52,076 bases of DNA from Anaerolineae bacterium (GTDB lineage: Bacteria; Chloroflexota; Anaerolineae; Anaerolineales; Villigracilaceae), in NCBI GenBank assembly GCA_018648685.1, contig JABGQT010000103.1:1-52076 (forward strand), given 5' to 3'. Made by a program: the position numbers and the translations under genes. Shown here piece after piece: positions 7,501 to 15,833 of this stretch. The notes beneath the pieces are model-generated. The model did no database searches. It saw only the letters and a list, made by a program, of their open reading frames with translations, and was not told the origin of the DNA. How positions within the stretch are numbered: position 1 is the first letter of the stretch; the number at the start of each line of letters is the position of its first letter.

Positions 7501-9564
7501 CTATTCTTCTTCTTCATCAGATTGCGCAGCAGCGATCACACCATCTGCAACATGAGAAGGAACAACTTCGTAGCGGTCAAATACCATCTCAAAATAACCA
7601 CGTCCACCAGTTATGGAGCGTAATTGACTGGTATAACGAAGCATTTCAGCAAGAGGCACATCTGCGATCACAGTCGTCTGGCCGCGTTCGGCATCGGTGC
7701 CTTGCATACGTCCACGGCGAGTATTCAAATCACCAATTACGTCACCCATATTTGCATCAGGGACAGTGATACGCGCCTTCATAATTGGCTCATAAAGAAC
7801 GGGACCCGCATCCTTGACTGCCATTTTGAAAGCACCACGCGCAGCAGATTCAAAAGCAACAGGCTTCGAATCTACAGGATGCTCTTTCCCATCAAAAATG
7901 GAAACTTTGATATTTTGCATCGGGTATCCGGCAATTGCACCATCTTTCATCACACTTAGAATACCTTTACGAATCGCAGGCTCATAGGAATTGGAAATTG
8001 AGCCGCCGAAAACATCCCATGTCAATTCAAAATCTTCATCGGGATAATTTTCGATGGTCATATGAACTTCACCAAATTGACCTGAACCACCACTTTGTTT
8101 TTTATGACGATAAGATGCCGTTGCCTTTTTCGTAATGCCTTCACGATAAGGAATACGTGGCTCGATAGTTTCTAAGCCAACCTGCAATTTTGTATCTGCA
8201 CGGCGAATAGCAACATCAATATGCTGATTTCCCATCCCTTTTAGAATAGTTTGACGGGTAGCTTTTTCGTTATACCAATCTAGGGTCATATCTTCTTCGC
8301 AGAGACGTGTTAGTGTGGGAGAGATCTTTGCTGCATCAGCCTGTGTTTTAGGAACAATAGCTACGCGGAAAAGCCCTGTTGGATATTCAGGAACAGCTAA
8401 AGTTAGCGGATGCCCTTCTGTGCAGAAGGTATCACCCGTAGCTGTTTCACTCAATTTTGGCACGTTTGCGATATCACCTGCATGAACAACTTTGACGCTG
8501 ATCTGTTCTTTACCGCGCGGAATATTTACAGAACCAAATCGCTCTTCGATTTCTTTATTCTGATTCCAAACACGGCTATCACCAGCAATCGAGCCGGAAT
8601 AAATGCGGAAAAATGTCTGCTTTCCAACGAAAGGATCTGCTGTTGTTTTCCAAACATATGCTGCTAGAGCGGCAGTATTGGAAGCTGTTAACTCTTCATC
8701 TCCGCCTGCACCTTGAGCGGTAATTGCCGGGCGTTCAGCAGGAGAAGGCATAAGGCTAACTAATGCATCCAAAAGGGGACCAACCCCAAATTCGTTGCCT
8801 GTAGCAGAAACGAAAACGGGTACATAGTCTCCAGCCAGGAAAACTTTCTTTAAACCGCTGGCAATTTCGGCATCCGACAATTCTTCACCCTCGAAGTATT
8901 TTTCGAGCAAAGCATCATCACCTTCAGCAGCGGCTTCGATCAATTCCATCCGTGCTTCTTCAGCAGCATCAGCATATTCGGCAGGGATTTCTACAGCGGT
9001 CTTCCCATCGCCCTCATAAGCTTTATTACTCATCAGGTCGATAACACCTTTGAAATCGCCACGTTCGCCCCAAGGAAGTTGTACTCTGATAAGACGTGCT
9101 GCGGAGAACTCTTCCAGGGAGGTCATCACTTTTTTCAAGTTAGCGTTATCACGATCCATCTTGTTGACAACAACTGCGCGCGGCAAATTGAATTGGTCAC
9201 AATAACGCCAAGCGATCTCGGTACCAACTTCAACACCAGCCAAAGAATCGACCAAAACCAACGCACTATCTGAAACGCTGATGGCAGAAATTACTTCACC
9301 AACAAAGTCCGTATAGCCCGGGGCATCTAAAATATTGATCTTTGTCTTTTTGTGTTCAACAGGGAGAACGCTCGTATAAAGCGATAAAGATCGACGAATT
9401 TCTTCATCGTCAAAATCAGAGACAGTAGAGCCGTCTTCAACTTTCCCCATGCGCGTTATTGCGCCGCTAAAATGCAAAAATGATTCAGCCATCATCGTCT
9501 TGCCAGAACTGCCATGTCCGACTAAGGCAACATTACGAATAAACTCAGTGGTATATTCTTTCAT
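7501..9564 (-). CDS. fusA: Elongation factor G-like translational GTPase
   Basis: A five-domain EF-G family protein of 687 residues acting in ribosome translocation or a related ribosomal step. The P-loop is GHGSSGKT (residues 16-23) rather than the canonical GHxDAGKT. G3 is DAPGYTDF and G4 is NKMD. The C-terminal region SYEPAIRKGIL and RRGRMQGTD matches EF-G domains IV-V. The altered P-loop is typical of EF-G paralogues (EF-G-2/FusA2 type), so a canonical fusA may exist elsewhere. I placed the start at the ATG at 9564. GGAAGG lies 10 nt upstream, and the promoter at 9605-9633 puts transcription start downstream of the longer in-frame ATG at 9603. The protein ends in an acidic EEEE tail. Confidence 0.9.
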   Translation of the reverse strand: MKEYTTEFIRNVALVGHGSSGKTMMAESFLHFSGAITRMGKVEDGSTVSDFDDEEIRRSLSLYTSVLPVEHKKTKINILDAPGYTDFVGEVISAISVSDSALVLVDSLAGVEVGTEIAWRYCDQFNLPRAVVVNKMDRDNANLKKVMTSLEEFSAARLIRVQLPWGERGDFKGVIDLMSNKAYEGDGKTAVEIPAEYADAAEEARMELIEAAAEGDDALLEKYFEGEELSDAEIASGLKKVFLAGDYVPVFVSATGNEFGVGPLLDALVSLMPSPAERPAITAQGAGGDEELTASNTAALAAYVWKTTADPFVGKQTFFRIYSGSIAGDSRVWNQNKEIEERFGSVNIPRGKEQISVKVVHAGDIANVPKLSETATGDTFCTEGHPLTLAVPEYPTGLFRVAIVPKTQADAAKISPTLTRLCEEDMTLDWYNEKATRQTILKGMGNQHIDVAIRRADTKLQVGLETIEPRIPYREGITKKATASYRHKKQSGGSGQFGEVHMTIENYPDEDFELTWDVFGGSISNSYEPAIRKGILSVMKDGAIAGYPMQNIKVSIFDGKEHPVDSKPVAFESAARGAFKMAVKDAGPVLYEPIMKARITVPDANMGDVIGDLNTRRGRMQGTDAERGQTTVIADVPLAEMLRYTSQLRSITGGRGYFEMVFDRYEVVPSHVADGVIAAAQSDEEEE

Positions 9565-9604
9565 TGGTAAAAAACCTTCCTTTTTAGGGTAAACAGACCG
9601 CATG

Positions 9605-9633
9605 ATTGTACGAGAAGTCGGTTAAATTGTCAA
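9605..9633 (-). promoter_or_regulatory. Promoter of the EF-G-like gene
   Basis: On the minus strand, TTGACA (9633-9628) and TACAAT (9610-9605) are separated by exactly 17 nt. This is close to the housekeeping sigma consensus. The predicted start at about 9598 leaves a 34-nt leader before the ATG. Confidence 0.8.
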
Positions 9634-9731
9634 AGCCAAGTTGGGGGATTTTTAGCAATTCCCAAGGCAAGAAAAGCGGCGATAGCAAAAACGTTATCAC
9701 TGTTTTTTATCCTCAGACCAAAAACGCATCT

Positions 9732-10205
9732 CTATCTCTTAAAATACGGGAAAAGTTGAGCTACTTTTGCCTTATATTGCAGGTATTCCTCTCCAAAATG
9801 TGCAGCAAGATATTCCTCTTCTTCTCTAATGAATATTTTTAAAAGCAAGTAAAAGATAAAAGGCGTTCCAAGGAAAATCCATGAGGTAGAGAGAAGAGAT
9901 AAGCCAGGGATGATGAAAAATGTCCATGCTGCATAAATAGGATTGCGTGAATAGCGGAAGATTCCCTCTGTGATCAAAATCCCCTCCTTGAACTGAAGCG
10001 TCACCTGCCGAACGGCGATGATGAGCAAAGGGATGCCTAATGCCAGAAAAAAGCCTCCAAGCAGAAGCAAGTTAAAACGAGAAACGAAGCGGATGAAGAA
10101 AATATCGGGGAGATAGGCAGTCAACAAAGTCGCAAATCCGACATACAGAATCGTATAGAAAGCTAATTTTCCCCCAATCCCAAGAATCGATGCAGTGTGT
10201 TTCAT
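9732..10205 (-). CDS. Isoprenylcysteine/phospholipid methyltransferase-family integral membrane protein
   Basis: A 157-residue membrane protein with about four helices. The C-terminal signature GIFRYSRNPIYAAW, then IREEEEYL and FGEEYLQYKAKV, is characteristic of the ICMT/PEMT-like methyltransferase superfamily. Those proteins bind S-adenosylmethionine on the cytosolic side of the membrane and methylate lipids or lipidated substrates. The specific substrate cannot be told from sequence. It has a strong AGGAGG ribosome site 6 nt before the ATG. Its 5' end faces the amidohydrolase gene on the other strand, so the two may be divergently transcribed from 10206-10305. Confidence 0.8.
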   Translation of the reverse strand: MKHTASILGIGGKLAFYTILYVGFATLLTAYLPDIFFIRFVSRFNLLLLGGFFLALGIPLLIIAVRQVTLQFKEGILITEGIFRYSRNPIYAAWTFFIIPGLSLLSTSWIFLGTPFIFYLLLKIFIREEEEYLAAHFGEEYLQYKAKVAQLFPYFKR

Positions 10206-10250
10206 TTTAGCCTCCTGTTGTGGTTACGCGAAAAAACATCCTCGTCATCA

Positions 10251-10259
10251 TGGTAAAAT
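10251..10259 (+). promoter_or_regulatory. Extended -10 promoter element before the amidohydrolase gene
   Basis: TGGTAAAAT matches an extended -10 (TGnTAnAAT) and lies 47 nt before the chosen start codon. No good -35 was found. The same TGG-TAnAAT form occurs upstream of the ybaK-like gene (15708-15716). Confidence 0.4.
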
Positions 10260-10305
10260 TACAGACTTATTTTACCCCTATCTCTATTCAACATGGAGTT
10301 TCTCA

Positions 10306-12273
10306 ATGAAAAAAGCAGATGTACTTTTTAAGAACGCCATTGTTTTAACAATGGACGAAGAACTTCGGCAATATAACCCCGGTGCTGTGGCCGTGAGTGG
10401 AGACAGTATTGTGGCAGTTGGTGCCGAAAAAGACGTGCTCGCCAACTACGAAGCAGATGAAGTGATCGATGTTGGCGGCAAAATCCTGATGCCTGGCTTG
10501 GTCAACGCGCACACGCACGTTCCAATGACTCTCTTACGCGGCCTTGCCGACGACTTAAGGCTAGATGTTTGGCTGATGGGCTATATGATGCCCGTTGAAC
10601 GAGAATTTGTAACTCCCAAATTTGTACGTTTGGGAACGCAACTAGCTTGTGCTGAGTTAATTCGCAGTGGCGTAACTTCTTTTGCAGATATGTACTATTT
10701 TGAAGACCAAGTTGCAGAAGCCACCGCAGAAGCAGGGATGCGCGCCCTTTGCGCCCAATCTGTGATGAAATTCCCCACACCTGATGCCGACTCTTTTGAA
10801 GATGCCCTTGCGCTCACCCGCACATTTATTGAACGCTGGAAAAACCATCCCCTCATTGTGCCAGGCGTTGCTCCCCACGCACCTTACACCTGTACCCCGG
10901 AAATTTTGCAAGCTTGTGCTGCCTTAGCCGTTGAATTTGATGTTCCTATTCATACCCATTTAGCAGAAACAGCTTCTGAAGTAGAAAATATGCGCGAAGC
11001 AGAGGGTATTCCTGTAATCCCTTATGTAAAAAAGCAAAATCTCTTCGATGCAAAGATCCTCGCCGCGCATTGTGTCCACATCGATCTTGGCGAAATTCGC
11101 ACTTTATCACAAAGCGGCGCGGGCGTAGCACATAATCCCTCCTCGAATATGAAATTGGCTTCTGGCGTTGCCCCAGTCCAAAAAATGATCGACGAAAATG
11201 TCAATGTCGGAATCGGAACAGACGGCCCTGCCTCTAATAACGACTTGGATATGTTTGAGGAGATCCGCCTAGCCGCTTTTATCGCAAAAGGATTTAGTGG
11301 AGACCCCACCGCTATCCCTGCTGCTACAGCATTGACAATGGCAACCCGCTTGGGAGCAAATGCGCTTCACATCGGGGATTTGACTGGCTCATTGCAAGTA
11401 GACAAACGTGCTGACCTGATCTTGGTCGATATTTTCGGTTCCCATAACACCCCCCACTTCCGACGTGACCCAAATAATGCCTACGTTCAACTTGTTTACG
11501 CCGCAAAATCGACTGATGTAAGCGATGTGATGATCAACGGTAATTTTGTCATGCGCGAAAGAGAACTGCTAACCCTCAACGAAGCAGACCTAATGGAAAA
11601 AGCACAAGCTTACGCAATCAAAATTGACGACTTCCTCACCGAAAGAGAAGAATCTCTCCTTTCGAAATTGGTCGCGCTGGGAGGCTCAATGGAAGAAGAA
11701 TCCTTCGAGGTGCAAACAAAGGTCAAATTGACAGAGCAGGTTGATGTCAAGGCTGCGCTGTCAAATTCTGAACTCACCATTCTCCGCAAAAAACACTATC
11801 GGGAATATGATGCTTATTTCTCCTTTGAAGATCCCTCACAAGGACGCTTGCGCTATAGAGAAGACGAATTTATTGACGAAACAGGCAATGTGGAACAAGT
11901 CCGCGCTCGCTTAACGCTCATAGGGCAAGCAAATGAAGAAGAATTCAAAGACGATGTACTCCTCTCGAGAAGTCGTTACCTAGCACCAGCAACAAATTCA
12001 CTCCGATTTTATCGCGAGTATTTCAAACCCGTATCTGAAACGATCATACAAAAAGAACGAATCCGCTGGCTTGTCAAATATAAAGGAACAGAGTTCTATA
12101 TCAACTTTGACTCTTTCGACAAACCAGACTTGGGCAATTTCCTTGAAATCAAAACGCGCACCTGGAGTCTTAGAGACGCAAAGAAAAAAGCAAAGCTAAC
12201 ATCAGCGCTTTTGGAACAACTCAACCTTGGCGAACATGCAACGATCAAAGACGACTATATTGAGCTTGCTTGA
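10306..12273 (+). CDS. Amidohydrolase (MTA/SAH deaminase type) fused to a CYTH-like domain
   Basis: 655 residues in two parts. Residues 1-445 are an ATZ/TRZ-type amidohydrolase with metal ligands H69, H71 (NAHTH), H218 (HTHLAET), H255 (AHC) and D306 (GTDG), plus PHAPYTC around H191. Single-domain relatives deaminate 5'-methylthioadenosine or S-adenosylhomocysteine. Residues about 465-650 look like a CYTH domain. They alternate basic and acidic strand motifs (EVQTKVKL, RLRYRED, RARLTLIG, IRWLVKYKG, LEIKTRTW) that in this fold bind triphosphates and metal. Most amidohydrolases end near residue 430-450, so the extension is unusual. GGAG 8 nt upstream supports the ATG at 10306. The longer in-frame start would include an implausible N-terminus. 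Confidence 0.85.
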   Translation: MKKADVLFKNAIVLTMDEELRQYNPGAVAVSGDSIVAVGAEKDVLANYEADEVIDVGGKILMPGLVNAHTHVPMTLLRGLADDLRLDVWLMGYMMPVEREFVTPKFVRLGTQLACAELIRSGVTSFADMYYFEDQVAEATAEAGMRALCAQSVMKFPTPDADSFEDALALTRTFIERWKNHPLIVPGVAPHAPYTCTPEILQACAALAVEFDVPIHTHLAETASEVENMREAEGIPVIPYVKKQNLFDAKILAAHCVHIDLGEIRTLSQSGAGVAHNPSSNMKLASGVAPVQKMIDENVNVGIGTDGPASNNDLDMFEEIRLAAFIAKGFSGDPTAIPAATALTMATRLGANALHIGDLTGSLQVDKRADLILVDIFGSHNTPHFRRDPNNAYVQLVYAAKSTDVSDVMINGNFVMRERELLTLNEADLMEKAQAYAIKIDDFLTEREESLLSKLVALGGSMEEESFEVQTKVKLTEQVDVKAALSNSELTILRKKHYREYDAYFSFEDPSQGRLRYREDEFIDETGNVEQVRARLTLIGQANEEEFKDDVLLSRSRYLAPATNSLRFYREYFKPVSETIIQKERIRWLVKYKGTEFYINFDSFDKPDLGNFLEIKTRTWSLRDAKKKAKLTSALLEQLNLGEHATIKDDYIELA

Positions 12274-12303
12274 TTTTCAATACATTAGGAAAAGAGACCT
12301 TCT

Positions 12304-13518
12304 ATGAAAGACATCTTAAAAACTACGGCAAAATTCTTCGCGATTATCTTTGCAGCTCTATTTGTGATCACCTTTGTCGCAACGCTCTTTTTATATAACC
12401 TTGAAAAAAACGCCTTCGATCCCGAGACCTACAAAAAGGCACTAAAAAACGAAAGTATCTACGGACGACTCCCAGCAGTGATTGGTGATCAACTCGTCGC
12501 CACAATGGGCTTGGACCTATGCAAAGAAAACCTGATCGCCTGCGATGTAGAAAATCGAAGCGCAGCAGCAGAGGCATGTCTGGAAAACGCATTAGGAAAC
12601 GAAGCCTATATAGCACTCTCCAACAACGAGCGTCCTCCCTCTGAGGCAGAAAAAGAACGCTCTACCTTTTGCTTTGAAGAATATGGCTACCCAAAAGTAG
12701 AGAGCAACGAAAATAAACTCACCCCCTTATTAAAGAATCTGACGGCAAAAGACTGGGAACTCTTTCTCGAGGCTTTTATCCCGCCCGAAACGCTAAAGAC
12801 TCTCAGCGAAGAGACCATCGACCAAACCTTTGCTTTTTTCAATGGCAATACAGATTCTGCAAGTATCCCCTTGCATCATATTAAAGAAGCACTGCTCAGC
12901 GAAAAAGGCATAAACGCCGTCTTTATTCTTCTAGAAGCTCAACCACCTTGCTCTTTCACAGATCTAACAACTCTTATAAGTGGAGAAATCCCTTTTTGTA
13001 ACCCGCCAGAAGAAACACAGGGACTACTCAAACCGGTCATCGAAACACAAATAAAAATTGCCTTGGTAGCAATCCCTGACAATAAAACTTTCCTCGAAAA
13101 ATCATCTCTAAATAATGACTTTTTCGATCTCCAATCCCTGCGCGTCCTCATGCGCCTAAGTCCCTTGCTCCCAATACTATTCTTACTCCTTGTCACAATG
13201 CTTATGGTGCGCTCACTCAACACATGGCTTCGCTGGTGGGGAATCCCGCTTCTTGTGTCTGGCGGCATAAGCCTTGTAATGAGTCTGTTGACTGGACCTA
13301 TACTCCGCTCTGCCCTCAATGTAGTTTTCCTGAGCAGAACATCCATGCAAATTTCAGGTAGTGCGCTTGAATTGATTTACGATCTTATCCAAACGGTCAT
13401 GCACGGACTTATAGAAAATATTGCGCTCTATGCCCTAATTATCACCGTTATAGGATTAGCAATGACTATTGCTGCGGTATTTGCCAAGAGGACAGAAAAA
13501 TCAACAAAGGCAATTTGA
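12304..13518 (+). CDS. Conserved hypothetical membrane protein
   Basis: 404 residues, not recognised as a named family. One membrane helix lies at about residues 8-32, followed by a large soluble, probably extracytoplasmic domain (about 33-280) with several Cys. Three more helices lie at about 283-303, 310-333 and 370-394. This topology suggests an exported domain held between membrane anchors. The stop codon overlaps the start of the nitroreductase gene (TGATG), so the two are co-translated. No function is proposed. Confidence 0.75.
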   Translation: MKDILKTTAKFFAIIFAALFVITFVATLFLYNLEKNAFDPETYKKALKNESIYGRLPAVIGDQLVATMGLDLCKENLIACDVENRSAAAEACLENALGNEAYIALSNNERPPSEAEKERSTFCFEEYGYPKVESNENKLTPLLKNLTAKDWELFLEAFIPPETLKTLSEETIDQTFAFFNGNTDSASIPLHHIKEALLSEKGINAVFILLEAQPPCSFTDLTTLISGEIPFCNPPEETQGLLKPVIETQIKIALVAIPDNKTFLEKSSLNNDFFDLQSLRVLMRLSPLLPILFLLLVTMLMVRSLNTWLRWWGIPLLVSGGISLVMSLLTGPILRSALNVVFLSRTSMQISGSALELIYDLIQTVMHGLIENIALYALIITVIGLAMTIAAVFAKRTEKSTKAI

Positions 13519-14282
13519 TGAAAAATTCCACCCTAAACTTGATTCACGCTCACGGCTCCGTTCGCCGATACAAACCTGACCCTGTGCCTGCTCCCCTTGT
13601 GGAAACAATCGTTGCCGCCGGGCAGCGAGCATCCACATCCTCCAATATGCAAGTTTACAGCGTTATCGCCGTTACAGATGATACGAAACGCGCCCAAATA
13701 GCTCAGTTGGCAGGTGGACAAAAACACATCACCCAAGCTCCCCTCTTTCTGCTATGGTGCGCGGACCGTGCCCGCCTTGACCGCGTCTGTGAACTGCGCG
13801 GCTATAAACAAAATACAGAAACCCTCGAAAACTTCCTTGTTGCCGCAGCAGACGCAGCGATCGCTGCTCAAAATGCCGCCCTCGCCGCCGAATCGCTGGG
13901 ATTAGGCATCTGTTATATCGGCGCGATCCGCAACGACACCACCGCAGTGATTAAGTTACTCGATCTGCCCAAAGGCGTTTTCCCCATTACGGGCATGACC
14001 GTTGGCTATCCCGAGCAAGCACCGCTTATCCGCCCACGTCTTCCTCAAGAAGCCATTCTCCACTGGGAGAGCTATAATCACAATCAAGACGATGCTCTTC
14101 ACGCCTATGACCAGTCAATGATAGAAACGGGCATTTACAATAATCGTCAAATTCCTGTGTCAGGCAAAGAAGGCGAGACAGAATTCTACGGCTGGATGGA
14201 ACACACGGCTCGACGCGCAACAACACCAAAACGAGAAGAGATGCTCTCTATTGTTAAGAAACAAGGTTTTGGTATGAAATAA
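13518..14282 (+). CDS. NADPH-dependent nitroreductase-family oxidoreductase (NfsA/FRP type)
   Basis: 254 residues. The N-terminal HGSVRRYKPDPVP and AGQRASTSSNMQ match the FMN-phosphate binding segments of the nitroreductase fold. The central AAQNAALAAESLGLGICYIGAIRN is the typical core helix and strand. The long C-terminal part (about 180-254) fits the NfsA/FRP group that uses NADPH and reduces nitroaromatics, quinones or flavins. The exact substrate is unknown. The ATG at 13518 overlaps the preceding stop; a TTG one codon earlier is possible but less likely. A methyltransferase gene follows by 2 nt. Confidence 0.88.
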   Translation: MKNSTLNLIHAHGSVRRYKPDPVPAPLVETIVAAGQRASTSSNMQVYSVIAVTDDTKRAQIAQLAGGQKHITQAPLFLLWCADRARLDRVCELRGYKQNTETLENFLVAAADAAIAAQNAALAAESLGLGICYIGAIRNDTTAVIKLLDLPKGVFPITGMTVGYPEQAPLIRPRLPQEAILHWESYNHNQDDALHAYDQSMIETGIYNNRQIPVSGKEGETEFYGWMEHTARRATTPKREEMLSIVKKQGFGMK

Positions 14283-14284
14283 AT

Positions 14285-14932
14285 ATGTTAAAAATCAGTC
14301 GTGTTTCTCGTACAAAAGAAGAAGCCAGCCAAAATTATGACCGGCTCAGTCGCTTGTACGATCTCTTTGCCAGCAGCGAAAAGAAATTCACCGACTTTGG
14401 TTTAGAAATGCTTGCTGTGCAAAGCGGCGAATCCGTGCTTGAGATCGGCTTTGGTACAGGACACGCGCTCCTAAAATTAGCGCGGGCAGCACACCCGGCA
14501 ATCGTCAATGGCATCGATATTTCGAAGAAAATGCGCATAGTGGCAGAAAGGAAACTTAGACGCGCAGGGCTAAAAAATGCTATTCGCCTAAAAACGGGCG
14601 ATGCGGCAAAACTCCCTTACGATAATTTTCAATTCGATGCTATTTTTATCAGCTTTACACTGGAATTATTCGATACCCCCGAAATGCCTTTTGTCCTCCA
14701 AGAGTGCTACCGTGTTCTAAAACCCGGTGGAAGATTGGGAGTCGTGGCGCTAAAAAAAGAATGTCGTGCCATCCACGTTTATGAGTGGTTCCATGAGAAG
14801 ATGCCCACCTTTGTAGATTGCCGCCCTATTTACGCAAAAGAAAGCATTGAAGATGTGGGGTTTCAAATTACTAAAAACAAAAAGATGACAATGTGGGGGC
14901 TACCTGTTGACATTCTTCTCGCAAAAAAATAA
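14285..14932 (+). CDS. Class I SAM-dependent methyltransferase, UbiE-like
   Basis: 215 residues with the Rossmann methyltransferase signature. Motif I, VLEIGFGTGHALL, starts near residue 51. An acidic residue follows motif I in NGIDISKKM. Motif II/III is FDAIFISFTLELFD, and post-motif LKPGGRLGVVALKK closes the core. The N-terminal NYDRLSRLYDLFASSEKKF resembles UbiE/COQ5-type quinone or lipid methyltransferases. The substrate cannot be assigned. It is the last gene of a close set of three. Its ribosome site is weak, consistent with translational coupling to the nitroreductase gene. Confidence 0.85.
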   Translation: MLKISRVSRTKEEASQNYDRLSRLYDLFASSEKKFTDFGLEMLAVQSGESVLEIGFGTGHALLKLARAAHPAIVNGIDISKKMRIVAERKLRRAGLKNAIRLKTGDAAKLPYDNFQFDAIFISFTLELFDTPEMPFVLQECYRVLKPGGRLGVVALKKECRAIHVYEWFHEKMPTFVDCRPIYAKESIEDVGFQITKNKKMTMWGLPVDILLAKK

Positions 14933-14940
14933 TTTCTTAC

Positions 14941-14971
14941 AAAAAAATCCCCAACAAATTGTTGAGGATTT
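14941..14971 (-). terminator. Minus-strand terminator after the riboswitch-like array
   Basis: AAATCC and CAAC (14945-14955) pair with GTTG and GGATTT (14961-14971), with one mismatch. On the minus strand the stem runs into seven T (14947-14941). It would end a transcript coming from the array at 14988-15268, and it converges on the methyltransferase gene. Confidence 0.7.
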
Positions 14972-14987
14972 GCATCACGAAGGTGTA

Positions 14988-15268
14988 AACGCTCTTCGGG
15001 AGTTTGGCAATCTTAGCCACTTCAGAAAAAGTTCGGCTTTAGACCCATAACTTTGCGCCATCAACTTTCATTGATTTTACCTGTTCGGCAAGTTAGTCAT
15101 CTTTGCTATCAACTTCAAGAGCAACAACCCAGATACTAACTTTTGCGCTTCAAACTTTCGTTTGATTTGCCTTTTCGGCGGTCTTTTTCTCCTAGCCTTT
15201 CGACTTTAGAGACAGAGAGAAGACTCTGCTGTACAGACTTTCATCTGTATCGCTTTTTCGGAGCGTTA
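14988..15268 (-). ncRNA. Tandem array of three GEMM-like (cyclic-di-GMP-I) aptamers, apparently without a downstream gene
   Basis: Read on the minus strand, three units of about 95-100 nt repeat the same architecture, at roughly 15268-15172, 15182-15083 and 15092-14990. Each begins near CCGAA and has a GAAA tetraloop hairpin (ACAGAU/GUCUGU, CAAAC/GUUUG and AUCAAU/GUUGAU stems). The second and third then have GCGCAAAAG or GCGCAAAG and GGGUU or GGGUCUAAAG. Every unit closes near another CCGAA. These are the hallmarks of the GEMM/c-di-GMP-I aptamer (GGCAAA, GAAA loop, ACGCAAAG, GGGUC, GCCGAA). The third unit fits best and the first is degenerate. A terminator follows, then only an opposing gene. 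I could not run a covariance search. Confidence 0.55.
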
Positions 15269-15334
15269 CACTAAAATTATTGCACAAAAAACGCAAAAAG
15301 ACAAGTTAGTGAAATTTATCACGACGCCTTCATC

Positions 15335-15628
15335 TCAAAGTACTAAATCACCATATTCATCAGAGTGCCTGCGAATATAGGCATCCACAAACGAACAAAG
15401 GGGAATTACCTTATAACCTTTCTCGCGAGCATGATCCAACCCTGCGCAAACAATATGGCTACCAATCCCCCGCCCGCCCAGCTCTTGGGGAACTCCGGTG
15501 TGTGTAAAGCTAATTACGTCATCTCGAAGTCTATAGTCTAGCTCTGCGATTTTCCCTTCAAGGTGAATTTCAAAGCGATTTCTTTCCTGCAAATGGATAA
15601 CTTCTAACTTGTTGATCTTTTTGTTCAT
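15335..15628 (-). CDS. Small GNAT-like N-acetyltransferase (Acetyltransf_CG type)
   Basis: 97 residues, the usual length for the short single-domain GNAT family related to YjdJ. The acetyl-CoA phosphate loop is QELGGRGIGSHIV (about residues 49-60). LDHAREKGYKVIPLCSFVDAYIRRH closes the fold. These proteins bind acetyl-CoA and have no well-defined substrate. AAGGAGA lies upstream of the ATG. The minus-strand transcript could run on into the riboswitch-like array that begins about 65 nt beyond its stop codon. Confidence 0.88.
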   Translation of the reverse strand: MNKKINKLEVIHLQERNRFEIHLEGKIAELDYRLRDDVISFTHTGVPQELGGRGIGSHIVCAGLDHAREKGYKVIPLCSFVDAYIRRHSDEYGDLVL

Positions 15629-15707
15629 TTTGATCTCCTTTTCTCACACATACTATCTGAGAACATAAAAAATATCTAGCAAGTAACGGCTATTAGTTCT
15701 TTATTTT

Positions 15708-15716
15708 TGGTACAAT
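15708..15716 (+). promoter_or_regulatory. Extended -10 promoter element before the small ORF and ybaK
   Basis: TGGTACAAT is an extended -10 motif lying 34 nt before the small ORF start. The -35 region is poor, as is usual for extended -10 promoters. Confidence 0.45.
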
Positions 15717-15749
15717 CGCATTAGAATCCAGCAATAAGGAGAAGCAAGA

Positions 15750-15833
15750 ATGGAGTCAAAATATAACGCCAGCATAATCAGCAAAATCATATTCGCTCCT
15801 GACACAAAAGTCATACAAGGTGAAGAATTCTAA
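15750..15833 (+). CDS. Possible 27-residue leader peptide upstream of the ybaK-like gene
   Basis: A short frame begins with ATG 7 nt after AAGGAG, a strong ribosome site. It encodes 27 residues and ends in TAA directly before the ATG of the next gene (TAAATG). Its last codons contain AAGGTG, which probably serves as the next gene's ribosome site, so translation of the two would be coupled. I recognise no homolog. It may be a true small protein or only a coupling leader. Confidence 0.4.
   Translation: MESKYNASIISKIIFAPDTKVIQGEEF

Noticed and set aside
9564-9603. Longer N-terminus (13 residues) for the EF-G-like protein
   Set aside because: The consensus promoter places the transcript start at about 9598, downstream of that ATG, and the ribosome site serves the ATG at 9564.
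15001-15270. Protein-coding interpretation of the repeated ACTTTC/TTCGGC units
   Set aside because: No frame of useful length crosses the region; the repeats conserve stem pairing around GAAA loops on the minus strand, which fits structured RNA instead.
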